The translations under genes were made by a program, and so were the position numbers. Source: Nissabacter sp. SGAir0207 (GTDB lineage Bacteria; Pseudomonadota; Gammaproteobacteria; Enterobacterales; Enterobacteriaceae). Taken from it: a stretch of DNA of 64,000 nucleotides. Shown piece after piece: positions 1-9,230 of the stretch; the first letter of the stretch is position 1, and each line of letters starts with the position of its first letter. Under the pieces are notes generated by a model. It searched no databases and was not told where the DNA came from. It was given only the letters and a program-made list of their open reading frames with translations. The stretch lies in the NCBI RefSeq assembly GCF_005491205.1, contig NZ_CP028037.1, forward strand, positions 186,001 to 250,000, read 5' to 3'.

Positions 1-2
1 TC

Positions 3-974
3 ATGAAAACATCGCGCACACCTGTGGCCGTTTTGCTTGCCGGGATCACCTCGCTCTCCTTTAGCGCCCCGACGCTGGCCGCCTGGCCGGAAAAACCCAT
101 CGAGATGCTGGTGGCCTTCGCGCCCGGCGGCGGCACGGACATCGCTGCCCGCACCATTGCCCACTATCTCGAGCTGCACCTGGGCGACGGCGCGCGTATC
201 GCGGTGATCAACAAGCCCGGCGCGGGTGGCGAGATTGGCTGGACGGCACTGGCGCGCGCCAAACCGGATGGCTACACCATCGGCATGATCAACCCACCGG
301 CCATCAACGCGCTGGCGGTTGAGGGCAAGGCCAAATACCAGATGAGCAACTTCCAGCCGATCGCCAACGTGGTCTATGACCCGGCCGTGCTGGTGGTCAA
401 CCGCGACAGCCCCTACCAGACGCTGCAACAGCTGCTGGATGCCGCCAAGCAGTCGCCCGGCAAGATCGTGATTGGCACCTCGGGCGCGGCTGGCTCCTCC
501 GAGCACATCGCCATCCTGAACCTCAACCGCAAGACCGGCACCGAATTCAAGGCCGCCTTCTTCGGCAGTACCGCGCCAGTGCGTCAGGCCATCCTCGGCA
601 ACCATGTGCCGGCGGCGACCATGAACCTGAGTGAATCTTTAGAGCCGGTGCGTCAGGGCCAGCTGCGTGTGCTGGGCGTGATGGCGGATCAGCGCTCCAG
701 CTGGCTGCCGGAAGCACCGACCTTCCATGAGCAGAAAATTGATCTGGTGGCCGGGGCCTCCCGCGGGCTGGCCGCACCGGCTGGCACGCCGCCCGAGGTG
801 ATCAGCAAGCTGGAGAAGGCGCTGGCCGAAGTAGTGAACGATCCAGAGTACCAGCAGGCAGCGAAGAAGGCGGAGATGCCGCTGAACTACCTCGATGCCT
901 CGCAGTACCAGACCCTGATTAACGGCATCAATGACGATCTGGCCACCACCTGGAAAGTAACCCCGTGGCGCTAA
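3..974 (+). CDS. Tripartite tricarboxylate transporter substrate-binding protein (TctC/Bug family)
   Basis: Periplasmic solute-binding protein of a TTT-type secondary transporter; it would capture a carboxylate and deliver it to the membrane subunits encoded directly downstream. The 323-residue length is normal for the family. An N-terminal signal peptide runs to about residue 27 (ends in TLAA before WPEKP), followed by the family-typical AWPEKPI...FAPGGGTD start of the mature protein and a conserved KPGAGG loop. The last codons overlap the GTG start of the next gene by 10 bp, so the two are translationally coupled. The ATG lies two bases inside the window, so promoter and ribosome binding site are not visible. 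The substrate cannot be told from sequence; citrate-like acids are the usual ones for this family. Confidence 0.9.
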   Translation: MKTSRTPVAVLLAGITSLSFSAPTLAAWPEKPIEMLVAFAPGGGTDIAARTIAHYLELHLGDGARIAVINKPGAGGEIGWTALARAKPDGYTIGMINPPAINALAVEGKAKYQMSNFQPIANVVYDPAVLVVNRDSPYQTLQQLLDAAKQSPGKIVIGTSGAAGSSEHIAILNLNRKTGTEFKAAFFGSTAPVRQAILGNHVPAATMNLSESLEPVRQGQLRVLGVMADQRSSWLPEAPTFHEQKIDLVAGASRGLAAPAGTPPEVISKLEKALAEVVNDPEYQQAAKKAEMPLNYLDASQYQTLINGINDDLATTWKVTPWR

Positions 975-1444
975 GCAGAGCCGCCGGGAGACGCCCGGCC
1001 GAAATCCTGTGCGCCGTACTGTGGTTGCTGATCGCGGCCTACGTCTGGCAGACCGCCGCCAGCTTCAATCCCACCAGTGCCAGTTTCCCACGGGCGCTGG
1101 CCCTGCTGCTCGGCCTGTTTGGGCTGGTGCAGCTGGCGCGCCAGTTCATCGGCGGCACGGCGGCAGAGGAGGGCGCGGCCCCGCTGTTCGCCCGCCCGTG
1201 GCGTCTGGCCTTCAGTTTCCTGCTGGTGTTCGGCTACCTGCTGCTGATGAACACGATTGGCTACATTGCCGCCAGCCTGCTGTTCGGCCTGTTGGTGCCA
1301 GCGCTGGCGGGCTTTGGCCGCTGGCGTTTCTCGTTGGCGGTGGTAGTCGGCACGCTGGTGTTTATCGTGCTGGTGTTCCACGTCCTGCTGCAACGCCCGC
1401 TGCCTGCGGGCCTGATTGAACACTGGCTGGAGGCATGGTTTTGA
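965..1444 (+). CDS. Tripartite tricarboxylate transporter small membrane subunit (TctB family)
   Basis: Small integral membrane subunit of the TTT transporter. The 159 residues contain about four hydrophobic segments (near residues 15-30, 38-55, 78-100 and 105-150), the normal TctB topology. Translation starts at a GTG inside the end of the binding-protein gene (10 bp overlap), and the gene in turn overlaps the large subunit by 10 bp, so all three products are likely made in fixed proportion from one mRNA. TctB proteins are poorly conserved; the call rests on size, membrane segments and its place between tctC-like and tctA-like genes. Confidence 0.87.
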   Translation: MALSRAAGRRPAEILCAVLWLLIAAYVWQTAASFNPTSASFPRALALLLGLFGLVQLARQFIGGTAAEEGAAPLFARPWRLAFSFLLVFGYLLLMNTIGYIAASLLFGLLVPALAGFGRWRFSLAVVVGTLVFIVLVFHVLLQRPLPAGLIEHWLEAWF

Positions 1445-2931
1445 TTGATGCACTGATGAGCGCCCTGCCAGGGGTGCTGGCACCTACCAACCTGGCGGCC
1501 GTGCTGCTGGGTACGGTAGCCGGGCTGGTGGTGGGCGCCTTGCCCGGCCTGACGGTCACCACCGGCATTGCGGTTCTGATCCCACTGACCTTTGGCATTG
1601 ACCCGCTGTTCGCCCTCGGCATGATGGCGGGTATGTACAACGGCGGCAGCTACGGCGGGGCGATTCCGGCGATTTTGCTGCGCATTCCCGGTACGCCAGC
1701 CTCCGTCGCCACGGTGATGGATGGCTACGCGCTGACCCGCCAAGGGAAGGCGGCCTATGCGTTGCAGGTGGCGGTCTTCTCCGGCGTGGTGGGCAGCGTG
1801 CTCTCCGCCATTGCGCTGATCCTGTTTGCGCCGGGGCTGGCGAAAATCAGCCTTGCCTTCGGGCCAGCGGAGTTCTTCTGGGTGGCGGTACTCGGCCTCG
1901 CCACCGTGACATCCCTGCTGGGCAGTGACTTTGTCAAAGGCGCGATCTCGGCACTGATTGGGTTGCTGATCGGCACCATTGGGCAGGATATCTCCACCGG
2001 CGATGAGCGCTTCACCTTCGGCTTCCTTGAACTGTCAGAGGGGATGGATCTGGTGGTGCTGCTGACGGCGCTGTTCGCCTTCCCGCCGGTGATCACCATG
2101 ATGGTGAACGCCAGCAAGGAGGGGATGCCCGGCCACCTGTTGAACCTGCGCAGTCAGGGTAGCGTGCTGGCCCAGTGGCGGATGTTCCTGCCGGTTTGGC
2201 TGCGCAGCTCCGTGATTGGCATCATCATCGGCATTTTGCCGGGTGCGGGCGGCAGCATGTCTTGCTATCTGGCCTACAACGATGCCAAGCGGCGCGATCC
2301 GTCGCCGGAGACTTTCGGTGAGGGCAACCCGCGCGGCATCGCGGCCTCGGAATCGGGCAATGGCGCGGATAACGCCTCCTCCATGATCCCGGCGCTGACG
2401 CTGGGCATCCCCGGCTCCGGCGTGGCGGCAGTGATCCTCGGCGGCCTGCTGGTGCAGGGGTTGCGCCCCGGCCCGCAACTGTTCCAGGATCACCCGGACA
2501 TCGCTTATGGTTTCATGCTCCAGATGCTGATTTCGGCGCTGATGCTGGCGGTAGTGGGCGGACTGACGGCGACGCGCATCTTCGGTCAGGCGCTGCGCCT
2601 GCCGACCGTGCTGCTCGCGCCGGTGATCATGCTGTTCATTACCGTGGGGGTCTATGCCGTCAATAACTCGGCCTTTGATCTCTGGCTGTTCTTTGGCATC
2701 GGCATCTTTGCGTGGTTTATTGAGAAGCTGAACTACCCCAGCGCGCCGATTATCCTTGGGGTGATGCTCGGCCCGATCGCTGAAACCCAGCTGAATTTGG
2801 CGATGACGTTGGGGGGCGGGGAGGTGAGCAGTCTGGCGGCCACGCCGCTCTCCTGGCTGCTGATTGTGCTGTCACTGTTTGTGCTGCTGACGCCCTGCTG
2901 GCGGCTGGTGCGGCGCGCCAAAACGGCCTGA
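1435..2931 (+). CDS. Tripartite tricarboxylate transporter large permease (TctA family)
   Basis: Main translocating subunit of the TTT system, an ion-coupled inner-membrane carrier. At 498 residues it has the usual length, with roughly ten to twelve membrane segments. The TctA signatures are visible: LPGLTVTTGIAVLIPLTFG near residues 34-52 and, near residue 305, the glycine-rich stretch ASESGNGADNASSMIPALTLG, a repeat of the first in the second half of the protein. It is the last gene of the operon and is followed within 20 bp by a strong terminator. No two-component regulator (TctDE) lies nearby, so control of this operon is not evident from the window. Confidence 0.92.
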   Translation: MVLIDALMSALPGVLAPTNLAAVLLGTVAGLVVGALPGLTVTTGIAVLIPLTFGIDPLFALGMMAGMYNGGSYGGAIPAILLRIPGTPASVATVMDGYALTRQGKAAYALQVAVFSGVVGSVLSAIALILFAPGLAKISLAFGPAEFFWVAVLGLATVTSLLGSDFVKGAISALIGLLIGTIGQDISTGDERFTFGFLELSEGMDLVVLLTALFAFPPVITMMVNASKEGMPGHLLNLRSQGSVLAQWRMFLPVWLRSSVIGIIIGILPGAGGSMSCYLAYNDAKRRDPSPETFGEGNPRGIAASESGNGADNASSMIPALTLGIPGSGVAAVILGGLLVQGLRPGPQLFQDHPDIAYGFMLQMLISALMLAVVGGLTATRIFGQALRLPTVLLAPVIMLFITVGVYAVNNSAFDLWLFFGIGIFAWFIEKLNYPSAPIILGVMLGPIAETQLNLAMTLGGGEVSSLAATPLSWLLIVLSLFVLLTPCWRLVRRAKTA

Positions 2932-2946
2932 TAAAAAACCGACACA

Positions 2947-2978
2947 AGCCCCATCAACGTTCTGATGGGGCTTTTTTT
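2947..2978. terminator. Bidirectional intrinsic terminator between tctA-like gene and autotransporter
   Basis: Perfect 10-bp stem AGCCCCATCA / TGATGGGGCT with a 6-nt loop, followed on the plus strand by seven T. An A run just upstream (2934-2938) gives a shorter T run for transcripts from the minus strand, so it can serve both convergent genes. Confidence 0.9.
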
Positions 2979-2983
2979 ATAGA

Positions 2984-5900
2984 TTAGAAGTGGTAGCGGT
3001 AGTTGACCATCAGCCCGGTATCACGCAGGCCATCCTCCTGCCAGTGGTAAGCATCGGCGCTCAGCGCGGCCTTTTTGCTTTGGTACTTCACGCCGACCTG
3101 CGCCAGCCCGTTAACGCCGCCGCCTTTCTGGCCATCTTCCACGCGGAAGCGCTGACCGGCCGCGCCCTGCAATGACGCAGTGCGTTCACCCTGCTGGTAG
3201 CTCAGGTTCGGCCCACCCTCCAGTGTGGCGGTGGCTGCCCAGCCGTTTTCCCCGGCGTAGGTCAGTTTCAGGCCAGCCACGGCATCCACGGCGGTTTCCT
3301 CCACGCCTGACATGCGCAGGTTGAAATCACCGGCACCGCGCTCGTTGTAGCCCTCCTCCGAGGTGTAACGCAGTTTCATGCCCGCGAACGGCGTCAGCGT
3401 CAGCCCTTTCTGCGGGGTGTAGCTTTTCGCCATCTCGCTGCGGAACTCCAGATACTGCTGGTTGTTGTCGCTGTCCGCTACGCGATTGACGTCGCCATAC
3501 TGCACCTGCCGGTTGCTGTCGAGGTTATGGATGTCATAACGCAGGGCGTTGTTCCAGCTCAGGCCACTGTCGGCCAGCGGCAGCGAGTGCTGCACACCAA
3601 AGAACTGGCTGTAGCCACCGGTCACGCCGTTGTCACCGGCGGTGCTGACATCGCCGTCACCATCCAGCCGCGCGATACCGTACTCCAGCGAAAGCGTCTG
3701 GTGGTTACTGAGCGCGAACTGCTGACGCAGTGCCATCATGTCATAGCGGGTGTCGTTGCCCAGCTCGCTGCGCTGGTCACCTTTCGCCACCACGTTGAAC
3801 GCCAGTCCGTTGCCCATCACCGGTGCGGTGTCAGCCAGCATCTCAAAGCGGTTGCCCAGCACGCGGGCGTCACGCGCCACGCTTTTCGCCTGACTGCCGG
3901 AGATTTGCCGTAGCGCGCTGTTGAGTTCAGCGGTGCTCTTCAGGTTGAGGCTGGTGAACAGGTCATTGTTGGTGTAGGCCGCATCCAATGCGTTAGCCAC
4001 GCTGGACACACTCTCGTCACTCACCACATCCGCGTAGGCGTTTTTGGTCATGGTGACGTCCACGTTGCCGCTGTCGTCTTTCTGGCCTTCGGCACTCCAC
4101 ACCACGCTGGTGGAAGTGATGTTCTGCTCGCCGCTGATATTGTCGCCGACAAACACATCGTTGAATGTTTGGGTGGTGGCGGCACTGCCCTGCGTGAAGC
4201 CGGTGTCAATCGATACGTCACCCAGCGCCACGTTGCTGGCGGTCAACGTCCCGGCAGTGCCGTCAGCGTTGGTGCCGATGGTGTACTGGTTCAGCGTGCT
4301 GGCGGCGGTCGGGTCAGTGGGCAGGGTGTAATTGGCGTAGTGCACCTCGCTCTTGTCGTCAGTGTTGCCATTGACGCCAGCAATCTGCACATCGCTCTCT
4401 TTCACCAGTCCGCTATTGGCCCCGGCCAGATTGACAGTGCCGTTGTTGACGATGCGGCCGTTGTCGCCCAGCTGGCTGAAGGCGTAGGAGTCGGCGGCGT
4501 AGATATTGATGGTGCCGTTGTTCTCCAGCACCGCGTCGGCGGTGGCGTTGGCGTCCAGTTGCATCGCCACCATGCCAGTGTCGCTGGTGCCTTCGGTGCC
4601 AAGATTGATGGTGCCGTTGTTCACCAGCTGGGCATTGCTGCTGCCCTTCATGGCGACGGTGTTGCTGCCGCTGATGTTCATCACGCCGTCGTTGATCGCC
4701 ACGCTGTTGCTGTGCTTCATATACACGGCGGTGCCGTTGGTGCCGTTATAGTTCACCTCGCCGGTGGTGCCGCTGTAGCCGTTCAGGCCATTGCCCTGAT
4801 TCCAGAAGGTCGAGGGATTGGCATGGTCAGCTATCGATCCCACCAGCACGCTGCTGCCGGTCTGGTTGAGGGTGCCATTGTTAATAATGTTGCTGTCGCC
4901 GTTCTTGCCGATCCGCAACACAACATGGTCTTTCTTAGTATCAGTGCTAATCATGGTGCCGCTGTTTTTGAACACCGAGCCACTCTCAATCGTCATATAG
5001 CGCTGGTTAGCGATGGTAAGGGTGCCATCCACGGCATTGTTTAACACGCTATTGTTACGTACCCCGAAGTCTTTGTTGTTAGTGGCGTTCCAGTTGCCGT
5101 GGTTGGTCAGGGTACTGTTAACGGCCACGACCCCATTCTGGATGGTGCCGCCGGCATTATTGATAACCGTCCCGTCGGTGATCGAGGGTTGGGCGCCGTT
5201 GATCACGCCGCTGTTATTGACAGTACCGCCGCTTTTGACAATGAGGGTGTCTTCAATCAGGCCGCTGTTATTGACAGTGCCCTGATTTTCAATAAACAGC
5301 GGCGCATCAATGGTGGCTCCGCTCTCATTGTTCAGCGTGCCCCATATATCCAGCTGGCTGCCCTCGACGGTGCCGGTGTTGCTGACGGTGGAGCCGGTGT
5401 AGATCAGCGTATTTTGTGTCAACGTGGTGGTGCCGCTCAGCACGGTGCCATCAGGCAGCTCATCCTGGGCCAACGTGCTGCTGTTGTCGGCGCTGTCCGG
5501 CACGCCATCGCCGACGTTGATCTGCCCACGGTTGATGATGGTGTTGTTGGCATTGCCATCGCTGTAGAACGCCTGACCATTTTCGGCATTGATATTGATC
5601 ACGCCAGTAGTGTCGTTGATGGCGGTACCGCCTTTATACACCGCTATGCCGACCAGCGGCTGACCCGGCTGGGCATTTTCATTGCTCTCCAGGTTAATGG
5701 TGCCCTGATTGATAACCTGATTGGAACTGCCATAGGCCACCATACCGGCCCCGGCGTTATACACCGTGATCACGCCGCCCTGATGGTTGGTGGCAACGGC
5801 ATTGTTGTTGCTGGCACCAGAATCTGTGCCGGTATACATGCCGACGGCAAAGTCTTTAGGCGAGTCGGATGGGATATTAACTGACATTTGCGTGGTATCG

Positions 5901-7711
5901 GCCGCATCTTTCCACATGGCATCGGTGGTGATGGTGCCAAAGTTATCGGCGGTGCTGTTATCAATTGCACTCATCGCAACGCCGCGGCCATACACCTCCA
6001 GCGTGCCGTTGGCCATATTGGTTGCAGAGGCGCCATTGAACGCTGTCATTAACTGGATGCCCGCTACGGTATTATTCGACCAGCTCATGTTAACGGCACT
6101 GAAGGTTTGCAGGGTGTTAACCAAGCTGTCTTGGTTCATAATGCGGCTGGTTAAGCTACCCTCATTAACGGCAGTAGCCCCTCCATCGACATACAGACCA
6201 TAGGGTAAGACATACAGACCTGCCACCTCGCTGGTACGCTCTAATTCTATGCTGCCCTGATTACGTATCAGGGTATTTTTATTAGAACCTTGTGCGAGTG
6301 TTATATTTTGTACCTGGATTGCCCCCTGATTGATAAGGCTGCCCCCAGACGTCAGCTTGAACAGGCCAGTATTATCAGAAAAATAGGCGTTGGTTCTGTT
6401 GATACCGAAAGTATTCAGGGTAGCGCCTTCAGCGATCTCTAATTCCGCGCCGTTGGTGAGATTAAAGCCAACAAAGCCGACCGGGAAGTCACCGTCAATG
6501 GTGCTGTCCCCCTGTAGGGAGAGGGTAGAGGCACCGTCAATGGTGATAGCTATGGCTGGCTCATGGCCTGTTTGCGTGCGTTGTTCGGCAATCGCATTGC
6601 CGGCTACCGTATCCGTGATCTGATCCACTTCCCCGGTGAGCTGCAGGCCCTGCCGTAACTCCACGCGGTTGCCGTCGCCACTGATGGTCACGCCCGAAAT
6701 AGTCTCCTGTGAGCCATCTGCTTTGCCATATTTTTTGGGGGCCACTTCCGTATCCACCACCACCTGCAGGTGGCCGTCCAGTATCACCGTATTGTTGCTG
6801 CCAGTGACGGCAATCCCGGTAGTGGCATCATAAAATTTCTCGCCAGCCAGCGGGGAGGACTGATCTTTATCCACCCGCATGTCACCGGTCAGGATGATCT
6901 GGTTGGCCTCGCCCGCCACCTGCACGCCGGTGGCCTGCTGGCCGGTGACGGCGATATTATCAGCGCTCAGGTTGACGGTGTTGTTCTGCCCGCTGACGCT
7001 AATACCGGTGGAAAAGTCGCCCACTGCCATATCGCCGTGTTGGTTCAGGGTATTGCTGTCACCGGCGACGACAAAGCCGGTGCCGCCGTTGCTGAGGGTG
7101 GCATCACCGTCGTTATTCAGGATATTGCCGTTGCCTACCACCTGCACGCCAGTGGAGCCGCTGCCATCCACCACGATTGGGCCGAGGGTATTGAGGGTAT
7201 TGTCATTCCCGCTCAGGCTTAGGCCTGTGCCGCCAGCCTGCCCGCCGGTAGTGGCGTTGCTGTTGATGGTGTAGCCATCTACCGCCAGTTGCGTACCGAT
7301 ATCGCCTTCGCCAATGCCGATGCTGTCTTCATTAATATCAATGATCTTGCTGACATCATCGCCGTCGTCGTCACCATTATCGTCACCGCCGTCATCGCCA
7401 TTATCATCACCGCCGTCGTCGCTGCCATTATCTCCGCTGGAGACAGCGTGGCTGTTGTCGTCATCGGCCACGATAAAGCCCACCGCCAGCGCGGCGGCCA
7501 CCGCGCCACCGGCGATCCACGTCCACTCCTCCTGCGAGAGCGCGGTCGGGGTCAGGCAGGCCTTGGGCAGGGCGTCGCGCTGTGCTGGGGTAAGTTGGTT
7601 GATATTGGTCGGGCACTTCAGGAGCGTTTTATCTTCGGAAGTATTAGCGGCAAAACTATTATTACTGAGTGCGAGGGCAATACAGAGGGAGAGAAGTTTT
7701 TTACGTTGCAT
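2984..7711 (-). CDS. Large autotransporter (type Va) with Asp-rich linker and beta-helix passenger
   Basis: Surface protein of the type V secretion class. Residues 1-21 are a signal peptide (ends NNSFA). Two cysteines follow (about 33 and 52), then an unusual second hydrophobic stretch (WIAGGAVAAALAVGFIV, about 65-82) and a run of Asp/Gly/Asn repeats (DDGGDDNGDD type, about 96-118). From about 125 to 1290 the protein is a repetitive Asn/Gly/Thr-rich passenger with many NNGTI-like turns, as in pectin-lyase-like beta-helix adhesins. The last ~285 residues are the beta-barrel translocator, ending in Phe (YRYHF) as outer-membrane proteins do. No serine-protease GDSGS motif is visible, so an adhesin or aggregation role is more likely than a protease. 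Monocistronic with a long AT-rich upstream region. Confidence 0.9.
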   Translation of the reverse strand: MQRKKLLSLCIALALSNNSFAANTSEDKTLLKCPTNINQLTPAQRDALPKACLTPTALSQEEWTWIAGGAVAAALAVGFIVADDDNSHAVSSGDNGSDDGGDDNGDDGGDDNGDDDGDDVSKIIDINEDSIGIGEGDIGTQLAVDGYTINSNATTGGQAGGTGLSLSGNDNTLNTLGPIVVDGSGSTGVQVVGNGNILNNDGDATLSNGGTGFVVAGDSNTLNQHGDMAVGDFSTGISVSGQNNTVNLSADNIAVTGQQATGVQVAGEANQIILTGDMRVDKDQSSPLAGEKFYDATTGIAVTGSNNTVILDGHLQVVVDTEVAPKKYGKADGSQETISGVTISGDGNRVELRQGLQLTGEVDQITDTVAGNAIAEQRTQTGHEPAIAITIDGASTLSLQGDSTIDGDFPVGFVGFNLTNGAELEIAEGATLNTFGINRTNAYFSDNTGLFKLTSGGSLINQGAIQVQNITLAQGSNKNTLIRNQGSIELERTSEVAGLYVLPYGLYVDGGATAVNEGSLTSRIMNQDSLVNTLQTFSAVNMSWSNNTVAGIQLMTAFNGASATNMANGTLEVYGRGVAMSAIDNSTADNFGTITTDAMWKDAADTTQMSVNIPSDSPKDFAVGMYTGTDSGASNNNAVATNHQGGVITVYNAGAGMVAYGSSNQVINQGTINLESNENAQPGQPLVGIAVYKGGTAINDTTGVININAENGQAFYSDGNANNTIINRGQINVGDGVPDSADNSSTLAQDELPDGTVLSGTTTLTQNTLIYTGSTVSNTGTVEGSQLDIWGTLNNESGATIDAPLFIENQGTVNNSGLIEDTLIVKSGGTVNNSGVINGAQPSITDGTVINNAGGTIQNGVVAVNSTLTNHGNWNATNNKDFGVRNNSVLNNAVDGTLTIANQRYMTIESGSVFKNSGTMISTDTKKDHVVLRIGKNGDSNIINNGTLNQTGSSVLVGSIADHANPSTFWNQGNGLNGYSGTTGEVNYNGTNGTAVYMKHSNSVAINDGVMNISGSNTVAMKGSSNAQLVNNGTINLGTEGTSDTGMVAMQLDANATADAVLENNGTINIYAADSYAFSQLGDNGRIVNNGTVNLAGANSGLVKESDVQIAGVNGNTDDKSEVHYANYTLPTDPTAASTLNQYTIGTNADGTAGTLTASNVALGDVSIDTGFTQGSAATTQTFNDVFVGDNISGEQNITSTSVVWSAEGQKDDSGNVDVTMTKNAYADVVSDESVSSVANALDAAYTNNDLFTSLNLKSTAELNSALRQISGSQAKSVARDARVLGNRFEMLADTAPVMGNGLAFNVVAKGDQRSELGNDTRYDMMALRQQFALSNHQTLSLEYGIARLDGDGDVSTAGDNGVTGGYSQFFGVQHSLPLADSGLSWNNALRYDIHNLDSNRQVQYGDVNRVADSDNNQQYLEFRSEMAKSYTPQKGLTLTPFAGMKLRYTSEEGYNERGAGDFNLRMSGVEETAVDAVAGLKLTYAGENGWAATATLEGGPNLSYQQGERTASLQGAAGQRFRVEDGQKGGGVNGLAQVGVKYQSKKAALSADAYHWQEDGLRDTGLMVNYRYHF

Positions 7712-8127
7712 GATTCACCTTCAAGCGTATTTGACGAGTCATTTCCCTGGCTTGGGAAAGCCAGGGTGTAATTCCATTTCGAAAGCACGTAAAAGCAAAA
7801 ATTACGGTGTTATTATCATTGGGGGTCACTTGAAAATTTGAAGAGAAATTATATCAATCGATAGTAAATGTCCCGGTGTAGCGAAAATAATTCCACGCCA
7901 CGCCAAGCAGTTCGAACGACATAAATAAAAAACAGTAAGTTAGACGGAAGAAAATATTAATTAAAATTTGCTTAATCTTTTATTAATCCCTAATTGATCA
8001 CTGCAACTAATATTTTGTGGTTTAACTATTCATTAAATAGTTATTTAACAGGACTGAAAACTGGCGACTCATTGGGGGGGAATAATAGGATGAGAGTGGC
8101 TGCTTCAGCGCCAGCGGTTTTTACGGA
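7712..8127. promoter_or_regulatory. AT-rich leader/promoter region of the autotransporter
   Basis: No credible gene in this stretch, which is far more AT-rich than its surroundings. It holds a perfect 8-bp inverted repeat TAACTATT/AATAGTTA at 8023-8030 and 8036-8043 separated by 5 bp, a candidate operator about 310 bp upstream of the autotransporter start. A C/A-rich block before the start codon suggests a long untranslated leader. Such AT-rich regions before surface adhesins are common H-NS targets; that is inference only. Confidence 0.45.
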
Positions 8128-8129
8128 AT

Positions 8130-8165
8130 AAAAAACCCGGCCGTGGCTTATTAAATAAGGCCGGG
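8130..8165 (-). terminator. Intrinsic terminator of the AhpD-like operon
   Basis: Stem CCCGGCC (8136-8142) / GGCCGGG (8159-8165) with an inner CTTATT/AATAAG pairing; on the minus strand it is followed by six T. It lies just beyond the stop codon at 8174. Confidence 0.85.
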
Positions 8166-8173
8166 AGGTTATT

Positions 8174-8746
8174 TTATGCAGCGACAGCGTGGCCCAGCGT
8201 GTGCATCAGCCGGTTCGCCCAGCCGAAAATCGCCGCGGCATGGATGAGATCCACCACCTCGTGCCGTTTCAGGCCAGCGTCGCGCAGCGCCTGAACCTGT
8301 TCTGCCGTCACTTCCGAAGCATGGCCGGAGAGCGCGCGGCAAAAGTCCACAATCGCTTGGGTACGCGCATCAAAGCGGCTGTCGAGGCCCTGCGTGTAGA
8401 GGCGGCTCACCACGTCATGCCGCCCGGACAGCTCCAGATAGCGCCGCGCATGAACCGAGGCGCAGTAGGCGCAGCCATTGACGCCCGAGGCGATCAACGC
8501 CCCCAGTTCACGGTCGTCACGCCCCAGCCCGCCCTTTACATACATGATGGCGTTAAACAGGGTAGTACGCGCAACGGAGGACTCCGGGTCGAGCGCCAGA
8601 GTGCGCACATAGGGCGACACCTTGGTATTGGAGGGGGTGACCTGCATCGCCGCCCGCTGGGCGGGCGTGGCCTGGCTCACCTCGACAGGCGTGACCCAGG
8701 GTGCCCACTTCAGGCTTTTAATGGTGATTTTTACCGTACTACTCAT
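8174..8746 (-). CDS. Peroxidase-related (AhpD/CMD-fold) enzyme
   Basis: 190-residue protein of the AhpD-like alkylhydroperoxidase / carboxymuconolactone decarboxylase fold. The redox motif CAYCASVH is intact: Cys92, Cys95 and His99, with an acidic residue at 80, so a thiol peroxidase or disulfide relay activity is plausible. Its ATG overlaps the end of the preceding CMD gene by 8 bp, and that gene in turn overlaps the FAD oxidoreductase gene, giving a tightly coupled three-gene operon. In TIGRFAM terms the pair resembles the Avi_7169 / Avi_7170 families that tend to occur together (from memory, not searched). Substrate unknown. Confidence 0.85.
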   Translation of the reverse strand: MSSTVKITIKSLKWAPWVTPVEVSQATPAQRAAMQVTPSNTKVSPYVRTLALDPESSVARTTLFNAIMYVKGGLGRDDRELGALIASGVNGCAYCASVHARRYLELSGRHDVVSRLYTQGLDSRFDARTQAIVDFCRALSGHASEVTAEQVQALRDAGLKRHEVVDLIHAAAIFGWANRLMHTLGHAVAA

Positions 8747-9230
8747 GCCAGTTCTCCAGCGCCTGCAAACCGGTCACTACCCGCGACTCGAAATTCACAA
8801 AGGCGATCAGTTCTGCCAGTGCGACGATCTGCCCGGCGTTCAAGCCCGCCTGCTCCAACCGGCGGATGTCCGCCTCCTGCGCTTGCGCGGGTGCCAGCGT
8901 CACGTTGTCACAGTGCGCCACCACGGCCGCCAGCAGTGAACCCTCTGGAGCGACGCCTTCACCCGCCGCCAGCGGGGCATACTCGTCCGCCAGCCCCGCC
9001 TGATAATTCTCAATCTGCGCGGCATTGCCAATCAGCCGCGCCATGCGCAGCGCCAGCGCCTGCCGCAACGCCGGGGAGATGCCCTGATCGTCCTGAGGGG
9101 TGAGCACGCTGTCGCGGCAAGCATTCGCCCCCTCAACAAACTCCGGGCGCTCGCGGCGCAGCTGCCAGCGCGCATCGCCCGGCGTGAGGTGCAGCAGGCG
9201 GTCAATCACATCCAACTCATGCCCGCCCAT
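8739..9230 (-). CDS. CMD-domain protein without the CxxC motif (Avi_7170-like)
   Basis: 163 residues if started at the ATG (MGGHELDVIDRLL) that overlaps the end of the upstream oxidoreductase gene by 14 bp; a longer reading frame exists but its N-terminus only shadows the neighbour. The C-terminal half (about 50-150) is all-helical and CMD-like, but the protein has only two isolated cysteines (38 and 107) and no CxxC, so it should lack the peroxidatic centre of its downstream partner. A likely role is a non-catalytic or differently reactive partner in a complex with the AhpD-like protein. Start choice rests on the coupling pattern of the operon. Confidence 0.78.
   Translation of the reverse strand: MGGHELDVIDRLLHLTPGDARWQLRRERPEFVEGANACRDSVLTPQDDQGISPALRQALALRMARLIGNAAQIENYQAGLADEYAPLAAGEGVAPEGSLLAAVVAHCDNVTLAPAQAQEADIRRLEQAGLNAGQIVALAELIAFVNFESRVVTGLQALENWHE

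Noticed and set aside
7340-7440. Tandem GTCGTC/ATCACC repeats resembling a CRISPR or microsatellite array
   Set aside because: They are in-frame codons for the Asp/Gly/Asn linker of the autotransporter; no spacer-repeat periodicity of CRISPR length.
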